In this document: positions 1 to 6,567 of the stretch, piece after piece | Position numbering within the stretch: position 1 is the stretch's first letter | Layout: each line of letters opens with the position of its first letter | Source: JBOGED01 sp050743625 | GTDB taxonomy: Bacteria; Actinomycetota; Nitriliruptoria; Euzebyales; Egibacteraceae | Length of the DNA stretch: 7,984 nucleotides | Assembly (NCBI GenBank): GCA_050743625.1 | Contig: JBOGED010000485.1 | Location: 1-7,984, forward strand | Direction of reading: 5' to 3' | Notes under the pieces: model-generated | What the model saw: only the letters and a program-made list of their open reading frames with translations | The model's database searches: none | Told to the model about the DNA's origin: nothing | Made by a program: the position numbers and the translations under genes

Positions 1-291
1 GGCTTGCGCTGCCCCTTTCTTCCGCGGCACGGCCGGCTTCTTGGCCAGCCCCTCCGAGGACGGGGGCACCGAGGAGTTCTTGGAGTTACGGCCCACCCGC
101 CGCCCGAGCGCCTCCACCTGGGCGGTCAATACGTCGATGCGCCGCTCCGCCTCGACAGCCCGAGCCAGCAACGCCGCGCTCTCCGATCGGGCCAGGGCCA
201 GCTCGGCGGCCTGGCGGGCCACGACGTCGCGCAACCGGCAGTTGGCCGCACGCAACGCGGTGACCTCCGCCGGCTCCACCACGTCGACCAC
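1..291 (-). CDS. IS66-family transposase, N-terminal fragment (gene continues off the left edge)
   Basis: This is the N-terminal region of a DDE transposase of the IS66 type, which mobilises its own insertion sequence by binding the terminal repeats. Ninety-seven codons are visible. Residues 10-66 form an Ala/Leu/Arg/Glu-rich helix typical of the IS66 leucine-zipper region. It is followed at 69-86 by NSKNSSVPPSSEGLAKKP, which matches the family hallmark N-S-x-N-S-S-x-P-P-S-S-[DE]-G-L-A-K. The start is the GTG at 291-289, since AGGAGG lies 5 bases upstream and an in-frame TGA precedes it. The zinc-binding and catalytic domains are off the window. At the extreme left the frame reads KKGAAQA, whereas dropping one base from the G4 run (plus 12-15) gives KKGQRKP, closer to the usual G-x-x-K-P continuation. 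The copy may therefore be frameshifted. Family assignment is firm; intactness is unknown. Confidence 0.8.
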   Translation of the reverse strand, partial: MVDVVEPAEVTALRAANCRLRDVVARQAAELALARSESAALLARAVEAERRIDVLTAQVEALGRRVGRNSKNSSVPPSSEGLAKKPAVPRKKGAAQA

Positions 292-294
292 GAA

Positions 295-318
295 CTCCTC
301 CTGTCACCACGACAGGAG
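295..318 (-). promoter_or_regulatory. Leader hairpin covering the transposase ribosome binding site
   Basis: A perfect 8-bp inverted repeat (298-305 with 311-318, 5-base loop) lies immediately upstream of the transposase GTG. In the minus-strand RNA its 3' arm contains GACAGGAG, so the first half of the AGGAGG Shine-Dalgarno (302-297) is paired in the stem. Transposase genes are known to use such structures to block translation of read-through transcripts that enter from flanking DNA (documented for IS10 and IS50). That this hairpin does so is inferred from position only. Confidence 0.5.
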
Positions 319-402
319 CAACACTAACCCCCAAACCCCCCAAAACCACGCAACCGCCCGCATCCTCTACGACCCCCCAACCGACCCGACCTGAACAGTT
401 AC

Positions 403-744
403 TCGGGCAGCTTTTTCTGCCCGGAAGACCGCCTCCGAGCGCAGCGCTCTCCGAGTTTGACGCCAGCACGGACCAACCGCTGATCTCCACGCTGCGGTCC
501 TCGGCCCTGGCCGAGCCAACGCCTCTACTGCAGTACAGCGGCTCATGCTGGCCGGCGCCATTGACAAACCGCCAGATGATGAGAATCGCGTAAACGGGCG
601 AGATGCGGTTCTTTTGGCGAAACACCCTAGTCTGGTGGAGCACTTCGCCGCACCGTGCAGGAATAGGCCGGCTTGCGTCGCCGCTCCGAAGGGGAATCCG
701 GCAAACCAGCCGACGTGTGGCCGATCCTCATGTCAGGAAGCGTG
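403..744. other. Intergenic stretch with no supportable gene
   Basis: Between the candidate IS66 end and the ATPase promoter region I see no credible protein: the open frames here have no recognisable domain and no good start signal. What it holds are short symmetric elements: a 7-bp stem with a T-rich loop at 404-423, a CTCGGCC/GGCCGAG pair at 500-515, and the 10-base palindrome TACTGCAGTA at 526-535. A perfect TTGACA at 561-566 stands out in such GC-rich DNA, but the best -10 with a 17-base gap (AATCGC, 584-589) is poor. The stretch is probably old flanking DNA and promoter-proximal sequence. Confidence 0.5.
404..423. repeat. Inverted repeat just outside the candidate IS66 end
   Basis: CGGGCAG (404-410) pairs perfectly with CTGCCCG (417-423) around the loop CTTTTT. 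It could form a stable hairpin in RNA of either strand. It lacks a trailing U-run on either side, so it is not a convincing intrinsic terminator. It may be a factor-assisted terminator, or a secondary-structure target of the kind some insertion sequences prefer. No function can be assigned. Confidence 0.4.
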
Positions 745-767
745 TAGTACAAAGCCTTTGTACTATG
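745..767 (+). promoter_or_regulatory. Perfect 21-base palindrome overlapping the putative -10 box of the ATPase gene
   Basis: TAGTACAAAG (745-754) and CTTTGTACTA (756-765) are exact reverse complements around a single C at 755. Such long perfect symmetry is unlikely by chance and suggests a dimeric repressor site. The right arm runs into TACTAT (761-766), a 4/6 match to TATAAT. It ends 6 bases before the chosen ATG at 773, the spacing expected for a leaderless transcript starting at or near the A of the ATG. No clear -35 hexamer is seen about 17 bases upstream. A bound protein would therefore block the promoter directly. Which protein binds is unknown; the downstream ATPase has no visible helix-turn-helix of its own. 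Confidence 0.6.
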
Positions 768-772
768 AGGCG

Positions 773-2170
773 ATGCAGCCGCTCCTGGACCGGCGGGGTG
801 AGCTCGTCGCCCTGGGGTCTGCGTGGGAGTCGGCGGGTCTTGGCATGCCACAGCTCGTCGTGGTATGGGGTCGGCGGCGGGTCGGCAAGACGTTCCTGAT
901 GCTCCACATGCTCGACCGCCTGCCGCGCGATGCGCTGCGGGTGTACCACGCCGCCACGCAGCAGGCGGAGCGTGTGGAGCTCGCCCGTTTCGCGGAGTCG
1001 GTGGAGCGTGACCTCGGCAGCGACGTCGCCGAGTCGGCGGGGGGAGGGTTCGCCTCTTGGGAGGCGGCGCTGCGGTTCCTCGCCGCGCTCGGCCGGCAGC
1101 GGCCGCTCGCGGTGGTGCTCGACGAGGTCACCTACCTGACCGGCTCGACGCCGGGCTTCGCGAGCATCGTCCAGGCGGTATGGGACCGCGAGTCCGCGGC
1201 CGGCGCCTCCAACCTGATGCTCGTGCTCACCGGGTCAGTGGGGACGATCGAGCGCATGGTCGGCGGCCAGGGCGCGCTGCACCGGCGGCCGACCCTGGAG
1301 CTGCGCCTGGACCCCGTTGACCTCCCCGCCGCGGCGGAATTTCTGCCTGGCCTGGGCCCGGACGGGCTGGTCGAGGCGTACGCCGCCTGCGGCGGCTACC
1401 CGCTGCACCTGCTCGCATGGGACGCCGGCACTGGCGCTGAGGAGAACCTCCTGCGCCTCGCCGGCTCGGCGGGCGGGCTGTTGCTCACCGACGCGCGCGG
1501 CATGCTGCAAGAAGAGCTGCCGGACTCGGGGGGTTACCAGCGGATCCTCGCCGCAGTGGGGAGGGGCCGCACACGCCACGGAGAGATCCGCACCGAGGCG
1601 GACCAGCGCATCGAGCAGCCCTTGGACGCGCTGGTACGTGTCCGGCTCGTCCGCCGCTTGACGCCAGTTGGGGCTCTGCGGCGGGCCACTCCTCACTATG
1701 AGATCGCCGATCCCTACCTGCGGTTCTGGTTCGCGGTGCTGTACGCGGACGCGCAACTGGTCGAGGCCGGCCAGGGGCGGGCCGTGCTGCGGCGTTCGAG
1801 CTCGGCCTGGCAAGGCCACCTCGGCTGGGCCTTCGAGGAGGCTGCCAGGGCACACTGCCAGCGCCTCGTAACCCGTGGCGTCCTACCCGACGACCTCGTC
1901 GTCGGCCGGTGGTGGACCTCCTCTGGGCCCCCCTGCGAGGTCGACGTCCTCGGCCTCCAACGCAACCAGACGGCGCTGCTCGGCGAGGCGAAATGGACCG
2001 CCGCCCCGCTGGGTCACCGCCAACTCGAGAAGCTGCGGCGCACGCTCGCCTCTGTCCCCGACCCGGTCGAGGACCCCTGGCTCGCCCTGTGGGGCCGGGC
2101 CGGATGGGACCCCGCCGCCCGCGCTCCTAAGGTCCTCGGCTACTGTGCTGCCGACGTCGTGACGCCCTGA
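773..2170 (+). CDS. Archaeal-type ATPase (DUF234 family) with C-terminal PD-(D/E)XK nuclease-like domain
   Basis: A 465-aa cytoplasmic protein. Walker A is GRRRVGKT at 33-40, Walker B is LAVVLDE at 112-118, and a sensor-like LVLTGS follows. GGYPLHL and later YEIADPYLRFWFAVLY match the G-G-Y-P and D-P-x-L-R-F-W-F signatures of the archaeal ATPase/DUF234 family. The C-terminal part has FEEAARAHC, then WW, E389-V-D391 and E405-A-K407, the D...ExK pattern of PD-(D/E)XK nucleases. The arrangement ATPase + winged helix + nuclease-like domain is usual for the family, and the length is typical. Its cellular role is poorly defined; proposed roles include nucleic-acid processing, mobile-element or defence functions. 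The start at ATG 773 is chosen because the family's first helix begins here (MQPLLDRRGELVAL). The frame is open back to 545, but that extension looks non-coding. The ribosome site is weak (GAGG only 2 bases from ATG), which fits a leaderless message. The gene stands alone and converges on the effector operon with a gap of 24 bases. Confidence 0.85.
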   Translation: MQPLLDRRGELVALGSAWESAGLGMPQLVVVWGRRRVGKTFLMLHMLDRLPRDALRVYHAATQQAERVELARFAESVERDLGSDVAESAGGGFASWEAALRFLAALGRQRPLAVVLDEVTYLTGSTPGFASIVQAVWDRESAAGASNLMLVLTGSVGTIERMVGGQGALHRRPTLELRLDPVDLPAAAEFLPGLGPDGLVEAYAACGGYPLHLLAWDAGTGAEENLLRLAGSAGGLLLTDARGMLQEELPDSGGYQRILAAVGRGRTRHGEIRTEADQRIEQPLDALVRVRLVRRLTPVGALRRATPHYEIADPYLRFWFAVLYADAQLVEAGQGRAVLRRSSSAWQGHLGWAFEEAARAHCQRLVTRGVLPDDLVVGRWWTSSGPPCEVDVLGLQRNQTALLGEAKWTAAPLGHRQLEKLRRTLASVPDPVEDPWLALWGRAGWDPAARAPKVLGYCAADVVTP

Positions 2171-2194
2171 GCCTCGGGGAGGTCGTATCGCCGA

Positions 2195-2659
2195 TCAGGG
2201 CAGGTTGGGGGTGTCGCCGTCGATCGTTGCGGCGATAGGGTCGATTGCGTCGGTGAGCACGGAGTGGCAGGCGCCGACCAGCGATTCCATCAGCTCGCCG
2301 AGCGAGCCGTCGTCCAGCGTCACGCCTTCGAGGTCCACGCTCGTGCGGCAGCGGAGCTGGCCATTGCCGTTCAGCTCGAGGTTGCCGATGGGTAAGGCCC
2401 AGTTGATCTGGGCGACGACCGAGGCCACGGCGCCCAAACGGTCGGCGGGCACCAGCCATGGGGCCTCAAGGTAGACGAGCACCTGCTCGGCCGCCTCGCG
2501 TACCTGCACATATCCGCTGAGCACGGCGCCGTCCTCTCCCGCCAGGGAGAGGGCCGCCACCGCCTCGTCGGGATGGGCGGTCGGGTCCAGGCCGCGGGCT
2601 TGAAGCCACGACCACACCCGCGCCGCGAGTGAGCCCGACCACGCCGCTGGCGCGCTCAC
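2195..2659 (-). CDS. YbjN-family (type III secretion chaperone-like) protein
   Basis: A 154-aa soluble protein, acidic, with no signal peptide or membrane segment. Residues 46-150 follow the YbjN pattern: a beta-rich segment (AVLSGYVQVR ... QVLVYLEAPWLVPADRL), then a helix with INWALPIGNLELN (85-97), the strand QLRCRTSVDLEGVTL (101-115), and a C-terminal helix ending in SVLTDAIDPIAATI. YbjN proteins are, to my knowledge, grouped with type III secretion chaperones by fold; in actinobacteria their function is mostly undefined. The GTG start overlaps the TGA of the large toxin gene (GTGA), with GAGGG 4 bases upstream, so translation is probably coupled. Being the last gene after a toxin suggests a dedicated chaperone for loading the toxin, or an immunity protein that neutralises its ADP-ribosyltransferase domain. 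Both are inference; the fold favours the chaperone. Family assignment is fairly confident. Confidence 0.75.
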   Translation of the reverse strand: MSAPAAWSGSLAARVWSWLQARGLDPTAHPDEAVAALSLAGEDGAVLSGYVQVREAAEQVLVYLEAPWLVPADRLGAVASVVAQINWALPIGNLELNGNGQLRCRTSVDLEGVTLDDGSLGELMESLVGACHSVLTDAIDPIAATIDGDTPNLP

Positions 2660-5600
2660 GCCTCCCTCACCGTGACCCAGACGTTGACACCGGGCATGGT
2701 CGAGCCATCTGGCCGCGTTGTGCCCGCATGGACGACGGTGAACCGAACGCCCTGCGGGAAGAGCACCTCTCCCTCGGCGGGCTTATCCGACAGCAGAGAG
2801 ATCTCCTTGCCCGAGCGGATGGGCTGTTGGACGACATAGGCGAGGCCTTTGTTGCCGTGACCCAAGAAGGACCTCGCGGCGTCAGTCGCCGTCGAGAACG
2901 GGTACGCGAACGAGATGACGCTGCGCTTCTTGAACGTCCTCTCGATCGCTTGCCCGATCGCGGCGGGATCGCCACCAAGCAGGGCATCCTGAATGCCGCC
3001 CGGCACGCTCGCCGTGCCATGGAATACCTCCCCGCGAGTGTAGGCGGGTAGCTTCGCGAGCCCAGAGTGCATGGCCTTGATGAGCGGGAGCGAGTAATCG
3101 AGGCCGCGCATCATCCTCGCGAGGCCCGGATCGCCGACCCTCAAGTCGCTCGCCTTGGTACCCGTGTCCATGAGCTGCGTCCCGTACCCGAGGTCCTCGT
3201 GCAGCTTCGTGGTGTAGGCGAACAGGGCGCCCTTCTCGCGCTCGGCGAGGCCCTCGACGGCCTCCTTGTCCGCCACCAAGGGATGGGCGGGCCCCAAGAT
3301 CTGCTTCACGTCGCCCCACGGGAGGATGTCGGGGATCAAAGGCGCGAGCTCGTCGGGGGCTTGGGGTACCGTCCCTGCCAGGAAGGCGCGTATCTGCGGC
3401 ATCACGTGCTGTACTTGCAGAGGCGAATGGACGCGGACGCCCAGTGCAGCACGGAGACGGCGTAGCTCGTCGCGGTCGTTCTTGACGCCCGACGAGGCCA
3501 GAGCCCTCAGCCGGTCCGCGATTTGGGTGACCTGGGCATCGAGGACCAGGTTGGTCGCCGCCAGGAAGACGGCAGCGTCAGCCATGGCCCGCTCGAGGGC
3601 GGGGATGAGCGTGGCGCCGACGTTCGTGGTGAACTTCGCTGCGGCGCCCTGGGCCCGCCAGTACTTCTCACGAGCCAAGGCGCTCACGTCGAACGCGGCC
3701 GGGGTGGCCAGCTGCCCGGTGTCCATCGCGTGGGAGCGGCCCGTGCGGGCCAGGTCGGCTGGGCTCATCCGGTGGCCCAGGGCGCTTGCCAGCGTCGCTT
3801 GGTCCGCGTGGGCCAGGTTCGCGCCGGCGCCGTGCGCGGCCTCGACCAGCTTGGCGGCGACCGCCTTGGCCAGCCGCTTCGCGCTGGCTCCCGAGCCCGC
3901 ATCGATCGCCGTGACGAGCTGATCGAACTCGCCTCCGGTCGTGCTTGCTTGCCATGCCGCACCATAGGCGCCCGGGAAGTTCTCTTTGAGGATCCGCCGC
4001 CGGAGGTGCTCGATCGCCAGGCGGATCTTGGCGGCGCGAGTCGCGGAGGTGTCTGTTCTCGGGTCGTACCGGCCGGCGCCGCCCTTCAACGGCTCTTCCC
4101 AGATCGCCCTGGGGATGCCGAGCTCGACGAAGAACCTTGCCTCGCCCTCGGCGCGGGCGGCGATGCGCCGAGGCTCCGCGGGTTCGGCTCCGCCGCGGAA
4201 GAGCCTGTCGGCGCGCGCCGGGCTGACATTGCGCTGCTTGGCGAGAAGGTCACGCAGGACCACGTCCCGCTTGTCCCGTGAGATGAACCGTTTCACCCCG
4301 AGATAGGCGAGAGAGCTTTCGATGTCCGTCATGCTGCCCGTGGCGCGCACCGTCAGCGCCAAGCGGGCAAGGTCGAGCCGGCCCACGGCCCCCGCTGGAG
4401 CCGCGATGGAATGCATCACTCCCAGCTCAACGAGCCGCGCGGCCGGCATGAGCGCGCCGGGGCAGGCGGCCTCGATCTCCGCCTCAAGAGCGTCCTCGGC
4501 GTAGGCGGCCTTTCGGGGATGGCGGAGCGCGAGCTGGTGGAACGAGGGGTCCTCACGCAGCTTTTGAAGCGCAACCCGGTTCTTGCGCAGGCCGTCCTCT
4601 GTGGGGACCACGTTCGCGACGAAGTTCGCCGGCTCCACCGCGGCTCGCAGGGCCTCATGGTGTGCCACCAGCATCGACGCGTCAGGACCGGCGAGGCTCG
4701 CGACGTCAGCGCCGACCGCGGCGGTCGCTGAGGCGGTGCTCTTCGGAAGGCCATCGCCCTTGCGGCGAGCGCGTGCTTCGCCTGCCAGCTCGTCAAGGTG
4801 GCCCTGGGAAAGATACCAGGAGGGCATATTCCCCGAAGTGGTGAGGGCAGCGAAGCCTTGCACGTCTCCTGCGCCCAGTGGAGCGAAGTTATCGACGTGC
4901 TCGTACTCCGCGCCGGGTTGGGCCGCGTCCAGGTGGAACGGGATGCCGTACCCCGATGCCGCGAGCATGATCTCGTAAAAGCTGTGATCCCGGTTGGACA
5001 GCATCCAACCCAGGAGCGCGAGCCGGAGCTGCTTCTTCTCGGCGTCGGCGCGCAGGCCAAGATGGACGCCCGTGTGCATCATGAGGTCGGTCGAGCCGGA
5101 GATCCCCGCGTCGAGGCGCGCCTTGTACTGGTCAGCGATGCGGCGGGTCTCGGAGCCGGGGAGGACCTCAATGTTGCCGACGCCCATCTCCCACGGCACC
5201 ATCCGGTCTTTGCCAGCCCACTTTTGCTTTTTACGTGAGGTCACGAAGCGAGAGGGTTTCTTGCCCTTCCGCTCCTGGAGCAAGCGGATCTCGTCAGCGG
5301 TGATGTCACCGAGGCTCTCTCGGGTCAGGGTCGGCTGCTCATCCCATCCCAGACCCTCTGACTTCCCGTAGACCTTGTCCTCACGACCGCCACTTGCCGG
5401 CGGCGCAGTGGCAAAGGCGCCGCTACGTTCTCCCAGTACCGGCCGTGCCCTGGCTTTTTGCCGCCTCGTCACGATGGCGTCGATCTCGCCGGCGGTGAGC
5501 TCGCCCGGTCCCTTATTCCCTGCGTCGACCGCGCCGAGGTACCGCGCGAGGCCGGATTTCTTGGCGAACCCAGCCCTGACGATGTGTTCCGCGGGTGCCT

Positions 5601-6567
5601 GCCCCGGCTGGGCAACGTCGACTTCAAACTGCTGCAGCGGGTTCACCGCCAGCGCTTCTTGGGCTCTGACGATCTCTATCGCTGCCGCCTCAAGGTACTT
5701 GGCGATGGCGTTGTTGCGCACCGCGTAGTAGATCACGTTGAGCTTCTTGCGCAGCGGCTGGTCCTTCTTGCGAAAGACTTGTTTGATGTTCTCGCCCGTC
5801 GTCTTGAACGAGCCGTAGTACTTCTCTCCAGTGGGAAAACTGAAATCGGTGCCGTAGACCTCGGTCGTTCCTTGCCGTGTGGACTCAGCCCACGCGTCGA
5901 CTACCTTCTTCAAGCGCTCCAGCAACCCGTCGGCGATCTCGATCGCTTCGGGACGTTTCGACAGATGCGGGCCCAACTTGGCCTCAAACTCCTGGGTAAC
6001 CTGGTGGTACTCACGCTCGGCCTGCACCCGAGCCCGAGCGAGGTCCATGCTCGTTCTCTTGAGCTGGACCGACCCCGTGGGGACTGCCCCCACCCGGGCG
6101 TGGAGCCCGGTAGCCCCCAGCTCGGCGGCTGCCGCCAGGGAGTCAGCCTCGCGCTCGGCCGGCGTACCGGGGGCGCCGACACCATGGGGAGGGGAGCCGC
6201 GGCCAGCGTGCTGCAAGAGGTGGACGACCTCGTGGGCGACGTCATTGCGGCTTGGGGAGCGGTCGGCGAAGAACAATCCGGTCGGGGTGGCCGCCGCGGA
6301 GGCGCCATAGTCCTCTGGCAGGTCGCTGCGGCCGACTTCCACCGGCACGTGCCTGAGGGGGATACCGAAGGCCTCCTCCATGGCTGCACGGTGAGGCAGG
6401 ACCGCCTCAGCGGAGCTGGGAGACAAGAGACGCGTGACCGCTTGATTGCCGGCCGTGGCCTGAAGCCGCTGCACCCTTGTGATCCAGCCCTGGGGCCGCG
6501 GTGGGGGCCGGTTCGGTGGCTCGTGAGTGCCTCCCCCGAGCGTCTCGTTGCCGCCATGCGCCTTCAC
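2656..6567 (-). CDS. Large eCIS-type toxin: N-terminal DUF4157 peptidase-like domain, C-terminal ADP-ribosyltransferase-like domain
   Basis: A 1303-aa modular protein without signal peptide or membrane segment. Residues 31-48 carry RVQRLQATAGNQAVTRLL, a motif common before DUF4157. The DUF4157/eCIS-core domain (about 56-160) has HEVVH at 112-116 followed by LLQH, and EREAD at 138-142 as the likely third zinc ligand. Residues 170-1100 match no domain I can name; they are charged and helical in places, include SGSTDLMMHTG (490-500) and DHSFYEIMLAAS (527-538), and contain the only cysteine I see (C702). From about 1105 the pattern is that of an ADP-ribosyltransferase toxin: AYTTKL, then KLPAYTRGEVFHGT, FSTATDAARSFL (S1225, T1226), and PAEGEVLFPQGVRFTV with E1265-G-E1267. 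H1183 sits where R-S-E enzymes have Arg; R1178 lies five residues earlier. The start is GTG 6567 with GGAGG 7 bases upstream, overlapping the previous stop (GTGA). Likely role: cargo delivered by an extracellular contractile injection system that ADP-ribosylates a target-cell protein. Domain calls are strong at both ends; activity and target are unknown. Confidence 0.85.
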   Translation of the reverse strand: MKAHGGNETLGGGTHEPPNRPPPRPQGWITRVQRLQATAGNQAVTRLLSPSSAEAVLPHRAAMEEAFGIPLRHVPVEVGRSDLPEDYGASAAATPTGLFFADRSPSRNDVAHEVVHLLQHAGRGSPPHGVGAPGTPAEREADSLAAAAELGATGLHARVGAVPTGSVQLKRTSMDLARARVQAEREYHQVTQEFEAKLGPHLSKRPEAIEIADGLLERLKKVVDAWAESTRQGTTEVYGTDFSFPTGEKYYGSFKTTGENIKQVFRKKDQPLRKKLNVIYYAVRNNAIAKYLEAAAIEIVRAQEALAVNPLQQFEVDVAQPGQAPAEHIVRAGFAKKSGLARYLGAVDAGNKGPGELTAGEIDAIVTRRQKARARPVLGERSGAFATAPPASGGREDKVYGKSEGLGWDEQPTLTRESLGDITADEIRLLQERKGKKPSRFVTSRKKQKWAGKDRMVPWEMGVGNIEVLPGSETRRIADQYKARLDAGISGSTDLMMHTGVHLGLRADAEKKQLRLALLGWMLSNRDHSFYEIMLAASGYGIPFHLDAAQPGAEYEHVDNFAPLGAGDVQGFAALTTSGNMPSWYLSQGHLDELAGEARARRKGDGLPKSTASATAAVGADVASLAGPDASMLVAHHEALRAAVEPANFVANVVPTEDGLRKNRVALQKLREDPSFHQLALRHPRKAAYAEDALEAEIEAACPGALMPAARLVELGVMHSIAAPAGAVGRLDLARLALTVRATGSMTDIESSLAYLGVKRFISRDKRDVVLRDLLAKQRNVSPARADRLFRGGAEPAEPRRIAARAEGEARFFVELGIPRAIWEEPLKGGAGRYDPRTDTSATRAAKIRLAIEHLRRRILKENFPGAYGAAWQASTTGGEFDQLVTAIDAGSGASAKRLAKAVAAKLVEAAHGAGANLAHADQATLASALGHRMSPADLARTGRSHAMDTGQLATPAAFDVSALAREKYWRAQGAAAKFTTNVGATLIPALERAMADAAVFLAATNLVLDAQVTQIADRLRALASSGVKNDRDELRRLRAALGVRVHSPLQVQHVMPQIRAFLAGTVPQAPDELAPLIPDILPWGDVKQILGPAHPLVADKEAVEGLAEREKGALFAYTTKLHEDLGYGTQLMDTGTKASDLRVGDPGLARMMRGLDYSLPLIKAMHSGLAKLPAYTRGEVFHGTASVPGGIQDALLGGDPAAIGQAIERTFKKRSVISFAYPFSTATDAARSFLGHGNKGLAYVVQQPIRSGKEISLLSDKPAEGEVLFPQGVRFTVVHAGTTRPDGSTMPGVNVWVTVREA

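Larger units (their letters stand above)
1..402 (-). mobile_element. 5' part of an IS66-family insertion sequence (cut by window edge)
   Basis: The segment holds the start of an IS66-type transposase gene plus about 110 bases of leader. The outer end is placed at 402 because, read on the minus strand from there, the sequence begins GTAACTGTTCAGG. IS66-family terminal repeats are known to begin with GTAA. The other end, the matching inverted repeat and the 8-base target duplication expected for this family lie outside the window or cannot be paired here, so the boundary is an inference. The leader between 328 and 378 is unusually rich in C-runs on the plus strand (G-runs on the transcribed strand). 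Confidence 0.4.

Noticed and set aside
404..423. Intrinsic terminator at the hairpin with the T-rich loop
   Set aside because: The T-run is in the loop, not after the stem, so it does not fit an intrinsic terminator; kept only as an inverted repeat.
561..589. Sigma70-like promoter from the perfect TTGACA at 561
   Set aside because: The -10 candidate at the right spacing (AATCGC) is poor and no supportable gene starts within 180 bases downstream.
86..643. Minus-strand open frame of 185 codons across the IS66 leader
   Set aside because: It is in a different frame from the IS66 hallmark, runs through the leader and flanking DNA, and its Gly/Arg-rich translation resembles no protein.
545..772. 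N-terminal extension of the ATPase frame back to ATG 545
   Set aside because: The extra 76 residues have no family similarity and irregular composition, and they would translate through the promoter palindrome; the family's normal start is at 773.
2171..2194. Shared terminator between the convergent ATPase and YbjN genes
   Set aside because: The 24-base gap has no hairpin with a U-run in either direction.
3523..4281. Plus-strand open frame of 252 codons opposite the toxin middle region
   Set aside because: Antisense shadow without recognisable motifs; the minus frame has continuous plausible protein sequence.
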